Origin: an uncultured Bacilli bacterium
GTDB taxonomy: Bacteria; Bacillota_I; Bacilli_A; RF39; UBA660
Assembly (NCBI GenBank): GCA_944350445.1
Contig: CALVOW010000013.1
Location: 1-38,204 of the forward strand
Direction: 5' to 3'
DNA length: 38,204 nucleotides
The position numbers and the translations under genes were made by a program. The notes beneath the pieces are model-generated. The model was not told where the DNA came from and searched no databases. It saw nothing but the letters and a program-made list of their open reading frames with translations. This document shows, piece after piece, positions 24,479 to 32,597 of this stretch. The stretch's first letter is position 1. Each line of letters opens with the position of its first letter.

Positions 24479-27153
24479 ATTTTTATCAAGAAGATATAGA
24501 GAAAATTTTTGAAAATTTAAAAACAACAGAAAACGGTTTAACAGAGAAAGAAGCTAAGGAAAGGCTTTTAAGATATGGAAAAAATGAATTACCTAAGAAA
24601 AAAGCCGATAGCATATTTAAAATATTTTTCACCCAAATTTTAGATCCCATTGTTCTACTTTTAATTGTAACAATTATATTTTCCTTCATAATTGGGGAAA
24701 TTTATGATGCAATAGTTGTTATTTTTATTGTTTTAGTTGATCTTTTAATGGGAACAATTCAAGAATATAATGCTGCTAAAAAAGCTCGTAGTTTAGAAAA
24801 TATTATTAAAGTTAAATGTAAAGTTTTACGTGATGATAAAGAAGTTATAATTGATTCAAGTGATTTAGTTGTTGGGGATATTGTTTTTTTAGAATCAGGA
24901 AATAAAGTTTCAGCTGATTTAAGAATAATAGATTCTTATAATTTAACTGTAAATGAATCTGTTTTAACCGGCGAGAGTTTAGGAGTTTATAAGAATAGTG
25001 ATGTGATTAAAGAGAAAAGAGCTATTGGTGATCGTTTAAATATGGTTTATGCTGGGTGTGTTATTTTAACAGGTCGAGCTACTTGTGTTGTTGTTAAAAC
25101 GGGAATTCATACAGAAATTGGTCAAATTGCTAAAACTGTTACGGAATCACGTGAAGAAAAATCACCTTTAACGATTAGAGTTGAAAAATTTTCTAAACAA
25201 ATTAGTATTGTTGTTTTAATTCTTGCTGTAATTTTAACGATTATATTAATTGGCAAAGGTAATGAAGTAAATGAAGTTTTTATGTTAGTTGTTGCTCTTA
25301 CTTTATCAGCTTTACCAGAAGGATTACCACTTGCTCTTACAATGGCTTTGACAATTGCAAGTAACCGTATGTTAAAGAAAAATGTTATTGTTAAAAAATT
25401 AAATTCGGTTGAATCTCTTGGTAGTTGTACTTTAATTGCTAGTGATAAAACAGGTACTTTAACTGTTAATGAACAAACAGCTAAAATAATTACTTTGCCA
25501 AGTTCTAAATCATTTGAAGTGACAGGAAGTGGTTACAATAATAATGGAAAAGTTATAATTAATGATAAAAAAGATTTGCCTGATATTTTAGATATTATTA
25601 AATTAGGTTTAATTAATAATGAAGCAAGTTTAACAATTAATTCAGATAATGTTGAGTATCAAGGTGATTCGATTGATGTTGCTTTTTTAGCTCTTGCTAA
25701 AAAAATGGATGTTGATGATAAGAATATAAAAATAATTGATTCTATTCCTTATGAATCTATCAATAAATATTCAGCTGTTTTTTATAAAATAAAAGGTGAT
25801 AATCGTATTTATGTTACTGTTAAGGGATCACCTGAAAAAATATTAGAGTTTTCGAAAAAAATGTTAGTTGATACTAAAGAAAAAGAACTTGATAATGCTT
25901 TTATTAAGAAGCAAAATGAAACTTTAGCAAGTGAAGGATATCGTGTTATTGCCCTTGCTAGTGGTATTTTACCTTTGGAAAAAGATAAATATGAAGAGTC
26001 TGATATTAAAAATTTAGTTTTTAAAGGATTAGTAGGTTTTATTGATCCAATACGTGATGATTGCAAGGAATCTATTAAACAGTGTCTAGATGCAAGTGTC
26101 AAAGTAATTATGATAACTGGAGATCATCCATTAACGGCTTATAAAATAGCCAATGATTTAGGTATTGTAAGAGATAGAAAAGAAGTAGCTACTTCTGAAG
26201 AAGTCGAAAAAGCTTTAAAAAGCGGGGTTATTAAATTTGATGAGTTTATAAAAGATAAAAAAGTTTTTGCTCGTGTAACTCCTCTTGAAAAATTAGAAAT
26301 AGTAAATTCTTTTAAAAGACAAGGTGAATTTGTGGCTGTTACTGGTGATGGTGTTAATGATGCTCCCGCTATAAAAACTGCTAATATTGGTATTGCTATG
26401 GGTTCCGGAACGGATGTAAGTATGGAAACAGCTAATATGATTTTAACTGATGATAAATTTTCTTCAATTGTCTCAGGAATTATTGAAGGAAGATGTGCAT
26501 ATAGTAATATTCGCAAAATTACTTATATGTTAATTTCTTGTGGGTTTGCCGAAGTATTATTCTTTATCTTAGCAATTATTTTGAATTTTCCAATGCCACT
26601 TCTTGCTATGCAACTTCTATGGTTAAATGTAGTTACTGATGGTTTACAAGATTTTGCTTTATCATTTGAAGCAGCTGAAGATGATATAATGAAATACCCT
26701 CCACGTTCACCAAAAGAAAATTTATTTGACAAAAGATTAATTCAAGAAGTCTTATTATCGGGAATTACAATTGGGGTTTTAGTATTCATAGTTTGGTACT
26801 ATTTGATCGAAATATTAAATTTTGATATTAATGTTGCCCGTGGTTATATTATGGCTTTAATGGTATTTATTCAAAATATGCATGTCTTAAACTGTCGAAG
26901 TGAAACTAAATCAATTTTTAGTAACAAAATAAAGAAAAATAAATTTGTTTATTTTAGTATTTTTTCAGCCATTATTTTACAAATTATTATTATGGAAGTT
27001 CCTTTTTTAAGTCATTTCTTTAAAACAGAATCAATTCCAGTTACTCATTTAATAATTTTATTCTTAATTTCTTTAACAATTTTGTTTGTAATGGAAATGT
27101 ATAAAATGTTTAAATATAAAGAAACAGGTGAAGTCCATGAAAAAAGTAATTAA
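24475..27153 (+). CDS. P-type Ca2+-transporting ATPase (P2 type)
   Basis: 892 aa. An N-terminal cation-ATPase domain (LTEKEAKERLLRYGKNELP) is followed by A-domain LTGES, M4 motif PEGLP, phosphorylation site DKTGT with Asp324, hinge motifs TGDHPLTA and VTGDGVNDAPA, and six C-terminal helices with NFPMPLLAMQLLWLN-VTDG. PEGLP plus N-x2-TDG in M6 is the Ca2+ (SERCA/PMR1-like) signature. It pumps Ca2+ out of the cytosol with ATP. It overlaps the exchanger gene by four bases and the next gene by 17 bases. Confidence 0.93.
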   Translation: MNFYQEDIEKIFENLKTTENGLTEKEAKERLLRYGKNELPKKKADSIFKIFFTQILDPIVLLLIVTIIFSFIIGEIYDAIVVIFIVLVDLLMGTIQEYNAAKKARSLENIIKVKCKVLRDDKEVIIDSSDLVVGDIVFLESGNKVSADLRIIDSYNLTVNESVLTGESLGVYKNSDVIKEKRAIGDRLNMVYAGCVILTGRATCVVVKTGIHTEIGQIAKTVTESREEKSPLTIRVEKFSKQISIVVLILAVILTIILIGKGNEVNEVFMLVVALTLSALPEGLPLALTMALTIASNRMLKKNVIVKKLNSVESLGSCTLIASDKTGTLTVNEQTAKIITLPSSKSFEVTGSGYNNNGKVIINDKKDLPDILDIIKLGLINNEASLTINSDNVEYQGDSIDVAFLALAKKMDVDDKNIKIIDSIPYESINKYSAVFYKIKGDNRIYVTVKGSPEKILEFSKKMLVDTKEKELDNAFIKKQNETLASEGYRVIALASGILPLEKDKYEESDIKNLVFKGLVGFIDPIRDDCKESIKQCLDASVKVIMITGDHPLTAYKIANDLGIVRDRKEVATSEEVEKALKSGVIKFDEFIKDKKVFARVTPLEKLEIVNSFKRQGEFVAVTGDGVNDAPAIKTANIGIAMGSGTDVSMETANMILTDDKFSSIVSGIIEGRCAYSNIRKITYMLISCGFAEVLFFILAIILNFPMPLLAMQLLWLNVVTDGLQDFALSFEAAEDDIMKYPPRSPKENLFDKRLIQEVLLSGITIGVLVFIVWYYLIEILNFDINVARGYIMALMVFIQNMHVLNCRSETKSIFSNKIKKNKFVYFSIFSAIILQIIIMEVPFLSHFFKTESIPVTHLIILFLISLTILFVMEMYKMFKYKETGEVHEKSN

Positions 27154-28618
27154 AATTTTTCTATTCTTATTTGTATTTTTTATCATAAATATTAATACTT
27201 TTGCTGTTGGGGTTTCTAAAGATGAAATTTCTAGTAATATAGAAACTAATCATTATAATCTTGATGTTGGTGATTATTTATGCGTTTATAAAACTCCAAA
27301 TGAAAATAGCTATGTTGCGGTTAAATTTTTTAAAAAACTTACTAATGATAGATATGAAATAATGGTTTACCATAATGATGATTATCTTTTTAATGTTTAT
27401 GATGAAAGTATTAGACCTCTGCCTGATGATTTGATTTATAATAATAGTAGTTTTTATTTAAAAACAACTCCAAATTGTTCAGATTATGTGTTTTATTATA
27501 GTGGTAATGATCAATATTATACAATTTATTCAAAATCAATATTAGAAGAAGAATATGGTAGTTTTTCACCTGAACCGGGTGATATGCTTTTTGATGATGA
27601 ACTTAGTCTTTTAAATATTGAAGATGATAATCCCATAATAACTAAAAATCCAGCTAATGATGCTTTTATTATGATAAATGGTGATATATATTATTATGTT
27701 CCTGATGCAAATGGTGGCTATTTTCAAGGTAATGGCGTAACAGCATGTTATGTTGAAACGGATCCTAATAATGAATTTAGTTATCGAAGAGGCCAACTTC
27801 CTTCAGACATTTCAGAACTTAATTCAGCAGAAATGGTGGTGCAAATAGATACAACTGGTGTTTGTGGTAGTGCCGGTCACATGATTTTGAAAAAAACGGC
27901 TGCTAATCAGGGTAATGGTAGTAGTTTGATTGCTGGTGAGGATATTACTTTGCTTGATAAGTATGTTGTGTATGGAAATAGTGAAGATTATATTTTAATT
28001 TATATAGTTGATTCAAATATTATGCTTTATTCTTATGGTCGGATAGTTATTGAAGTTGAAAATATGAGTAAATATAATCAAATATTTTTAAGTCAAAATG
28101 AGAAATATTATCCAAAATATTTAATTTATTCCGATAATGCTTATTATTTTTCGGAATATAAAACTCTTCAAGATGATGCAATTGCTTATAATTATACGGC
28201 AAACATTAAATTTCATAGCAATTTAGCAAATCATAAGTATGCTTCAACTGACAAAGTATATACCTCACTTTCTAAACTATTTAAAACAGAAAATGGTGCT
28301 GAAATAACTTTAGAAACTTGTCAAGATTTATTTAATCCCGAATTTCTAGAATTTTTAAATAATAATATTTTTAAAATTATTTATATTGGTGTACCAATTA
28401 TTTTAATTCTTTTAACATCATTTGATTTTGCTAAAGTTGTCTTTGTTGATGATAAAGAAGGAATTCAAAAAGCTGGAAAAAGATTTGGAAAACGAGTTGT
28501 GGTTGCTATTTTAATTTTTTTGGTACCTACTATTATAATTTTTATTAGTAATATAATGGGAGCAGATCAAATTGATACTTGTGTACAATACTTTAATGAC
28601 ATGAGTGAGACTTATTGA
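27137..28618 (+). CDS. Exported protein with C-terminal two-TM domain, third gene of the Ca2+ operon
   Basis: 493 aa from ATG 27,137, six bases after AGGTG; GTG 27,128 overlaps that site. A signal peptide (about 1-24) is followed by a large exterior region (about 25-400) rich in Tyr, Asp and Asn, with Asp/Glu-rich stretches. The C-terminal part (about 415-480) contains two helices with VPIIL, a DDKEGIQKAGKRFGKR loop and FLVPT. That domain matches the protein at 20,188. The acidic exterior and the operon with two Ca2+ exporters suggest a Ca2+-related role, by inference only. Family not recognised. Confidence 0.75.
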   Translation: MKKVIKIFLFLFVFFIININTFAVGVSKDEISSNIETNHYNLDVGDYLCVYKTPNENSYVAVKFFKKLTNDRYEIMVYHNDDYLFNVYDESIRPLPDDLIYNNSSFYLKTTPNCSDYVFYYSGNDQYYTIYSKSILEEEYGSFSPEPGDMLFDDELSLLNIEDDNPIITKNPANDAFIMINGDIYYYVPDANGGYFQGNGVTACYVETDPNNEFSYRRGQLPSDISELNSAEMVVQIDTTGVCGSAGHMILKKTAANQGNGSSLIAGEDITLLDKYVVYGNSEDYILIYIVDSNIMLYSYGRIVIEVENMSKYNQIFLSQNEKYYPKYLIYSDNAYYFSEYKTLQDDAIAYNYTANIKFHSNLANHKYASTDKVYTSLSKLFKTENGAEITLETCQDLFNPEFLEFLNNNIFKIIYIGVPIILILLTSFDFAKVVFVDDKEGIQKAGKRFGKRVVVAILIFLVPTIIIFISNIMGADQIDTCVQYFNDMSETY

Positions 28619-28625
28619 TTTTTTA

Positions 28626-28655
28626 GAATGTTTGAATTCTTTCAAATATTCTTTT
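28626..28655 (+). terminator. Intrinsic terminator of the Ca2+ operon
   Basis: GAATGTTTGA (28,626-28,635) pairs with TCAAATATTC (28,642-28,651), 10 bp with one G-T pair, followed by TTTTATTTT. Confidence 0.8.
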
Positions 28656-28662
28656 ATTTTAA

Positions 28663-28691
28663 TTTACAAATTATTAAAAAGTTAGTAAAAT
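28663..28691 (+). promoter_or_regulatory. Promoter of mutM-recD2
   Basis: TTTACA (28,663-28,668), 17-bp spacer, TAAAAT (28,686-28,691); each box matches five of six consensus bases. Confidence 0.65.
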
Positions 28692-28711
28692 ATTTTTGAG
28701 GATGTGATAGT

Positions 28712-29533
28712 ATGCCAGAATTACCTGAAGTAGAAACAGTAAAAAATGTTTTAAAAAAAGATTTAATAAATTTAAAAATTACAAAAGTTGTAGTTAATTA
28801 TAAAGATATGATAAAAACGGATTTAGATACTTTTTTAAACTCTTTAATTAATGAAAAAATAGTTGGTATTAAAAGATATGGGAAATGGTTAGTTTTTGAA
28901 ACGGAACATTATGATTTGGTTAGTCACTTGCGAATGGAAGGAAAATATTATTATACTAAACCAAGAGAATTAACTAAACATGAACATGTTGCTTTTTATT
29001 TTGATAATGATTATATGTTAATATATAAAGATGTTCGAAAATTTGGAGTAATGTTTTTAGTCAAAAAGGATAAACTATGGATAGATACACCACTTGCCAA
29101 ACTTGGCTTAGAGCCTTTTAATGCTAATTTAAATGCTAATTATTTAAAAGAAAAGTTTCAAAGTAAAAGAGTACCTGTTAAAACAGCTCTTTTAGATCAA
29201 GAAATTATATCAGGACTTGGAAATATTTATGCTGATGAAGTATTATTTAAAAGTAAAGTTTCTCCGTTTAAAAGAGCTAATTTATTGACCGAATTTGAAT
29301 GTAATAATATAATAGATGCATCCAAAGAAATACTTAAAAAAGCCATAGAAAAAGGAGGAACAACAATTCGTAGTTATACATCAAGTCTTGGAGTTGAAGG
29401 TTCTTATCAAGATTATCTTTTGGTTCATACCAAAAAAGTTTGTCCTCTTTGTAAAAACAGTATTGAAGTAGCAAAAATTGGTGGCCGTAGTACTTATTAT
29501 TGTAAAAATTGTCAAAAGGTGGATAATGAGTAA
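28712..29533 (+). CDS. mutM: Formamidopyrimidine-DNA glycosylase
   Basis: 273 aa. Removes 8-oxoguanine and ring-opened purines from DNA and cuts the abasic site. The N-terminal PELPEVE gives the catalytic Pro2 and Glu3 after Met removal. The H2TH region reads LLDQEIISGLGNIYADEVLF, spanning the 150s to 170s, and the C-terminal zinc finger has Cys244, Cys247, Cys264 and Cys267. GGRSTYYC is the usual finger text. Overlaps recD2 by eight bases, forming a DNA-repair pair. Confidence 0.96.
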   Translation: MPELPEVETVKNVLKKDLINLKITKVVVNYKDMIKTDLDTFLNSLINEKIVGIKRYGKWLVFETEHYDLVSHLRMEGKYYYTKPRELTKHEHVAFYFDNDYMLIYKDVRKFGVMFLVKKDKLWIDTPLAKLGLEPFNANLNANYLKEKFQSKRVPVKTALLDQEIISGLGNIYADEVLFKSKVSPFKRANLLTEFECNNIIDASKEILKKAIEKGGTTIRSYTSSLGVEGSYQDYLLVHTKKVCPLCKNSIEVAKIGGRSTYYCKNCQKVDNE

Positions 29534-31703
29534 AATAGTAGGAAATATTACTAGAACCATCTTTAAATCAGATAATAACTATGCTGTTTTTCTTTTTAAA
29601 GTAAAAGAAAATGATATAGATAAAAAATATAATGGTAAATCAATTACTGTAACTGGTTATTTTTATGATGTTGAAGAAACTTTTGATTTATCTTTAACTG
29701 GAGAGTTTCAAAAACATGTTAAATATGGCGAACAATTTAATGTTTCTAGTTATCAAAATGTCATTCCTGAAGATAAAAATAGTATTGTATCCTTTTTATC
29801 AAGTGAATTATTTAAAGGAATAGGGGAAGCTAAAGCTTTAAAAATTTATGAAGAATTGGGAGACGATGCAATTAATTTAATTAAACGTGATCCGAATATT
29901 TTAGAAAATATTAAGACTTTAAGTCCAAAAAATATTCAAACTATAACCTCTAAATTATCTGAACTTGATCAAAGTACTGATACAATTTTAAAATTAACAA
30001 GTCTTGGTTTTTTGGTAAAAGATGCTACTTTAATATATAAACATTTTCGTGAAAAAACTATTGAAATAATTAATAATGACATCTATGAAGTATATTACCA
30101 AATTGAAAAATTATCTTTTCAAAAAATAGATGTAATTGCTAAAAAAAATGGTATTTCAATAATTGATATAAGAAGAATTAAAGCCGGTATTATTTATTCA
30201 CTTCGACTTCTTGCTAGTGAAAAAGGTGATACTTATTCCTTTGAAGACGAAATATATAAAATGCTAAGAATAGTTATTAATTATGAAGTAGAAGAAAGTT
30301 TATTTTTAAAAGCTATTAATGAATTACTAAGTGATTTAAAAATTATTTCTCTTTCTTCTGGGTATCAATTATTAGAGTTTTTTGAAGCTGATAGTAATAT
30401 TGTAAAAAGAATTAATTATTTAAATCATAAAGAAGATTTATTTTATAAAAAAGGTTTTTTGGATAAAAAAATATTGGAATTTGAAAAAATAAATCAAATT
30501 TTTTATGATGAAAAACAAAAAGAAGCTATAAAAAATGCTTTTTTAAAAAATTTTTTAATTATTACTGGTGGACCAGGAACTGGAAAGACCACAATTATTA
30601 GATCAATTGTGGCTTTATATAAAGATATTTTTAAAAAAGAAGAATTAGATTTAGAAGAATTGGTTTTATTAGCTCCAACCGGAAGAGCTGCTAAAAGAAT
30701 TATGGAAGCAACTTTATTTAAAGCAAGTACAATTCATAGATTTTTAAAATGGAATAAAGATACTAATAAATTTCAAATTAATGAGTATAATAAAAGTAAT
30801 GCTAAATTAGTTATTATTGATGAAGTTAGTATGTTAGATACACTTCTTTTTTCCTCACTTTTAAAGGGTTTAAAATATGATACAAGAATTATTTTAGTAG
30901 GGGATGTTAATCAATTACCAAGTGTCTCACCTGGTGAAGTGTTAAAAGATTTAATTGATTCTAATTTATTTCCAGTTATTAGATTAGAAAGATTATATCG
31001 TCAAAAAGAAGAATCTAATATTATTAATTTAGCTTATGATATTAATGAAGGAGAAGTTGATTATTCTTTATTTAATAAAAATTTGGATTTATTTTTTTAT
31101 CAAGCTAACAGTATGAATTTAAAAAATAATTTAGAAATTATTGTAAATACTTATAAAGATATGGACTATCATGATTTTCAAGTCATGGCTCCAATGTATA
31201 AAACTTTAAATGGTATTAATAATTTAAATCAAATTTTACAAGATTTATTAAATCCCAAAAGTAGTTCTAAAAACGAAATAGTAATTTATGATGTTTTGTA
31301 TCGAACAGGAGATAAAGTTTTACAACTTCAAAATATGCCAGATGATAACGTTTATAATGGTGATATTGGAATAATTTTAGAAATTGATAATCTAAAACGG
31401 GAAGTTGTAATTGATTATGATTCTAATGTTGTAACGTTTACGAGTTCTAATTTTAATAATTTTACGCTTGGTTATGTTATTAGTATTCATAAATCGCAAG
31501 GAAGTGAATTTAAAACAGTTGTTATACCTTTGTTAAAAGAATATGGAAGAATGCTTTATCGAAAATTAATTTATACTGGAGTAACAAGAAGTAGCCAAAA
31601 ATTAATTTTACTTGGTGAAAAAGAAGCTTTAGATAGGGCTGTTTTAAATAATCAAAATGATATTCGAAAAACTAATTTAAAAGAAAAATTTTTAAAAAAT
31701 TAA
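29526..31703 (+). CDS. recD2: RecD2-type DNA helicase
   Basis: 725 aa from ATG 29,526 (AGGTGG just upstream); the frame extends to 29,478 only inside mutM. The N-terminal OB-like region and helix-hairpin-helix repeats (KGIGEAKALKIYEELG) are followed by an SF1B helicase with Walker A GGPGTGKTT, Walker B VIDEVSMLD, VGDVNQLPSV, and motif V/VI with SIHKSQGSEF and TGVTRS. RecD2 acts outside RecBCD as a 5'-3' helicase in repair and fork maintenance. Operon with mutM. Confidence 0.94.
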   Translation: MSKIVGNITRTIFKSDNNYAVFLFKVKENDIDKKYNGKSITVTGYFYDVEETFDLSLTGEFQKHVKYGEQFNVSSYQNVIPEDKNSIVSFLSSELFKGIGEAKALKIYEELGDDAINLIKRDPNILENIKTLSPKNIQTITSKLSELDQSTDTILKLTSLGFLVKDATLIYKHFREKTIEIINNDIYEVYYQIEKLSFQKIDVIAKKNGISIIDIRRIKAGIIYSLRLLASEKGDTYSFEDEIYKMLRIVINYEVEESLFLKAINELLSDLKIISLSSGYQLLEFFEADSNIVKRINYLNHKEDLFYKKGFLDKKILEFEKINQIFYDEKQKEAIKNAFLKNFLIITGGPGTGKTTIIRSIVALYKDIFKKEELDLEELVLLAPTGRAAKRIMEATLFKASTIHRFLKWNKDTNKFQINEYNKSNAKLVIIDEVSMLDTLLFSSLLKGLKYDTRIILVGDVNQLPSVSPGEVLKDLIDSNLFPVIRLERLYRQKEESNIINLAYDINEGEVDYSLFNKNLDLFFYQANSMNLKNNLEIIVNTYKDMDYHDFQVMAPMYKTLNGINNLNQILQDLLNPKSSSKNEIVIYDVLYRTGDKVLQLQNMPDDNVYNGDIGIILEIDNLKREVVIDYDSNVVTFTSSNFNNFTLGYVISIHKSQGSEFKTVVIPLLKEYGRMLYRKLIYTGVTRSSQKLILLGEKEALDRAVLNNQNDIRKTNLKEKFLKN

Positions 31704-31781
31704 TTTGTATATTTTCAAAAAATACGTTCATATTATAAATGGTATCTTTTGATACTAATCATATTTTTAGTAGGTGATAAA

Positions 31782-31940
31782 ATGAAATGTAAGAAAAAAC
31801 AAATGATTTTAGGGCTAACTAGTGCAACATTAATTGGAACAGGATATTTAATTTACCATTATGTTCTTAGTCCCAAAACTAAACGAAAAATGATGTCTTT
31901 AGAAGAAGACATGTGTGAAGACTTTGAAAATATGATTTAA
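31782..31940 (+). CDS. Small single-TM protein
   Basis: 52 aa from ATG 31,782, seven bases after AGGTGAT; the ATG at 31,749 has no site. Basic start (KCKKK), one glycine-bearing TM helix (about 8-27), then a basic patch (KTKRK) and an acidic tail (EEDMCEDFENM). No family recognised, although short proteins of this kind are common in Firmicutes membranes. Confidence 0.5.
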   Translation: MKCKKKQMILGLTSATLIGTGYLIYHYVLSPKTKRKMMSLEEDMCEDFENMI

Positions 31941-31964
31941 ATAGAAAGAGTTTTTCTTTCTATT
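31940..31964. terminator. Bidirectional terminator-like hairpin between convergent genes
   Basis: AATAGAAAG (31,940-31,948) and CTTTCTATT (31,956-31,964) form a 9-bp stem with a 7-base loop. T-rich on the plus side. It overlaps the end of the convergent gene. Confidence 0.55.
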
Positions 31965-32499
31965 TTCTTTTAAATTCTAAAATATTATTAGATTGCTTAG
32001 GTGTTTTAGAATTATCTTGTTTTAAAACATTACTATATAAAGTTTTATATTTAGCATATTTATTTAATAAATATTCAATATTAATAATTTTTTTATTAGC
32101 TAAATATATATCTTCATTTGGTAATTTTTCTTCTTTAATAATATTTAATATATCTTTTAAATTATCATGATTTAATTTTAAATATAAAGAAACGAAAAAA
32201 CTAAGTAAAGATAAATAAAAAGTTAAAATCGAAAGAACAAATTTTAAAAGAAAAGTATTATAAAATATGTAAGATAAAATAGTTAGTGTTAAAGAAATGA
32301 TATTTAAAATCGAAATACTTAATAATTTTTCGATAATTTTTCTTTTTTCTTTTAAAAGATATTTTTTTTCATCTTTTAAACTATTTATGATAGTTTCTTT
32401 ATTTTTTTTATTATAAAATATTTTTTCTTTTCTTTGATTTTTATACATTATAACAATATAATCATTTTCTAATTTAATATTTTTAATATAATTTTTCAT
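31960..32499 (-). CDS. Two-TM protein of unknown function
   Basis: 179 aa on the minus strand with AAAGGA six bases before the ATG and a perfect-hexamer promoter. A Lys-rich cytosolic head (about 1-60) precedes two hydrophobic segments (about 61-82 and 86-108), and a charged helical tail follows. It recalls the many low-complexity membrane proteins of AT-rich Firmicutes. No family recognised. Its promoter carries a small palindrome in the spacer, so it may be specifically regulated. Confidence 0.65.
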   Translation of the reverse strand: MKNYIKNIKLENDYIVIMYKNQRKEKIFYNKKNKETIINSLKDEKKYLLKEKRKIIEKLLSISILNIISLTLTILSYIFYNTFLLKFVLSILTFYLSLLSFFVSLYLKLNHDNLKDILNIIKEEKLPNEDIYLANKKIINIEYLLNKYAKYKTLYSNVLKQDNSKTPKQSNNILEFKRK

Positions 32500-32519
32500 A
32501 GTTTTCCTTTTTTCATTAT

Positions 32520-32547
32520 ATTATAGCGTTTTCGCATTTTTTGTCAA
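32520..32547 (-). promoter_or_regulatory. Promoter of the two-TM gene, with a spacer palindrome
   Basis: On the minus strand TTGACA (32,542-32,547) and TATAAT (32,520-32,525) are exact, 16 bp apart. The spacer contains GCG-TTTT-CGC (32,526-32,535), a small inverted repeat that could be an operator. Confidence 0.75.
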
Positions 32548-32575
32548 ATATCTTTTAAAAGATTGATTTTTTCGT

Positions 32576-32581
32576 TATAAT
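32576..32581 (+). promoter_or_regulatory. -10 box for transketolase
   Basis: TATAAT at 32,576-32,581 precedes an AGGAGGG site. No good -35 is seen at the right distance. Confidence 0.4.
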
Positions 32582-32597
32582 AATAATAGGAGGGAAT

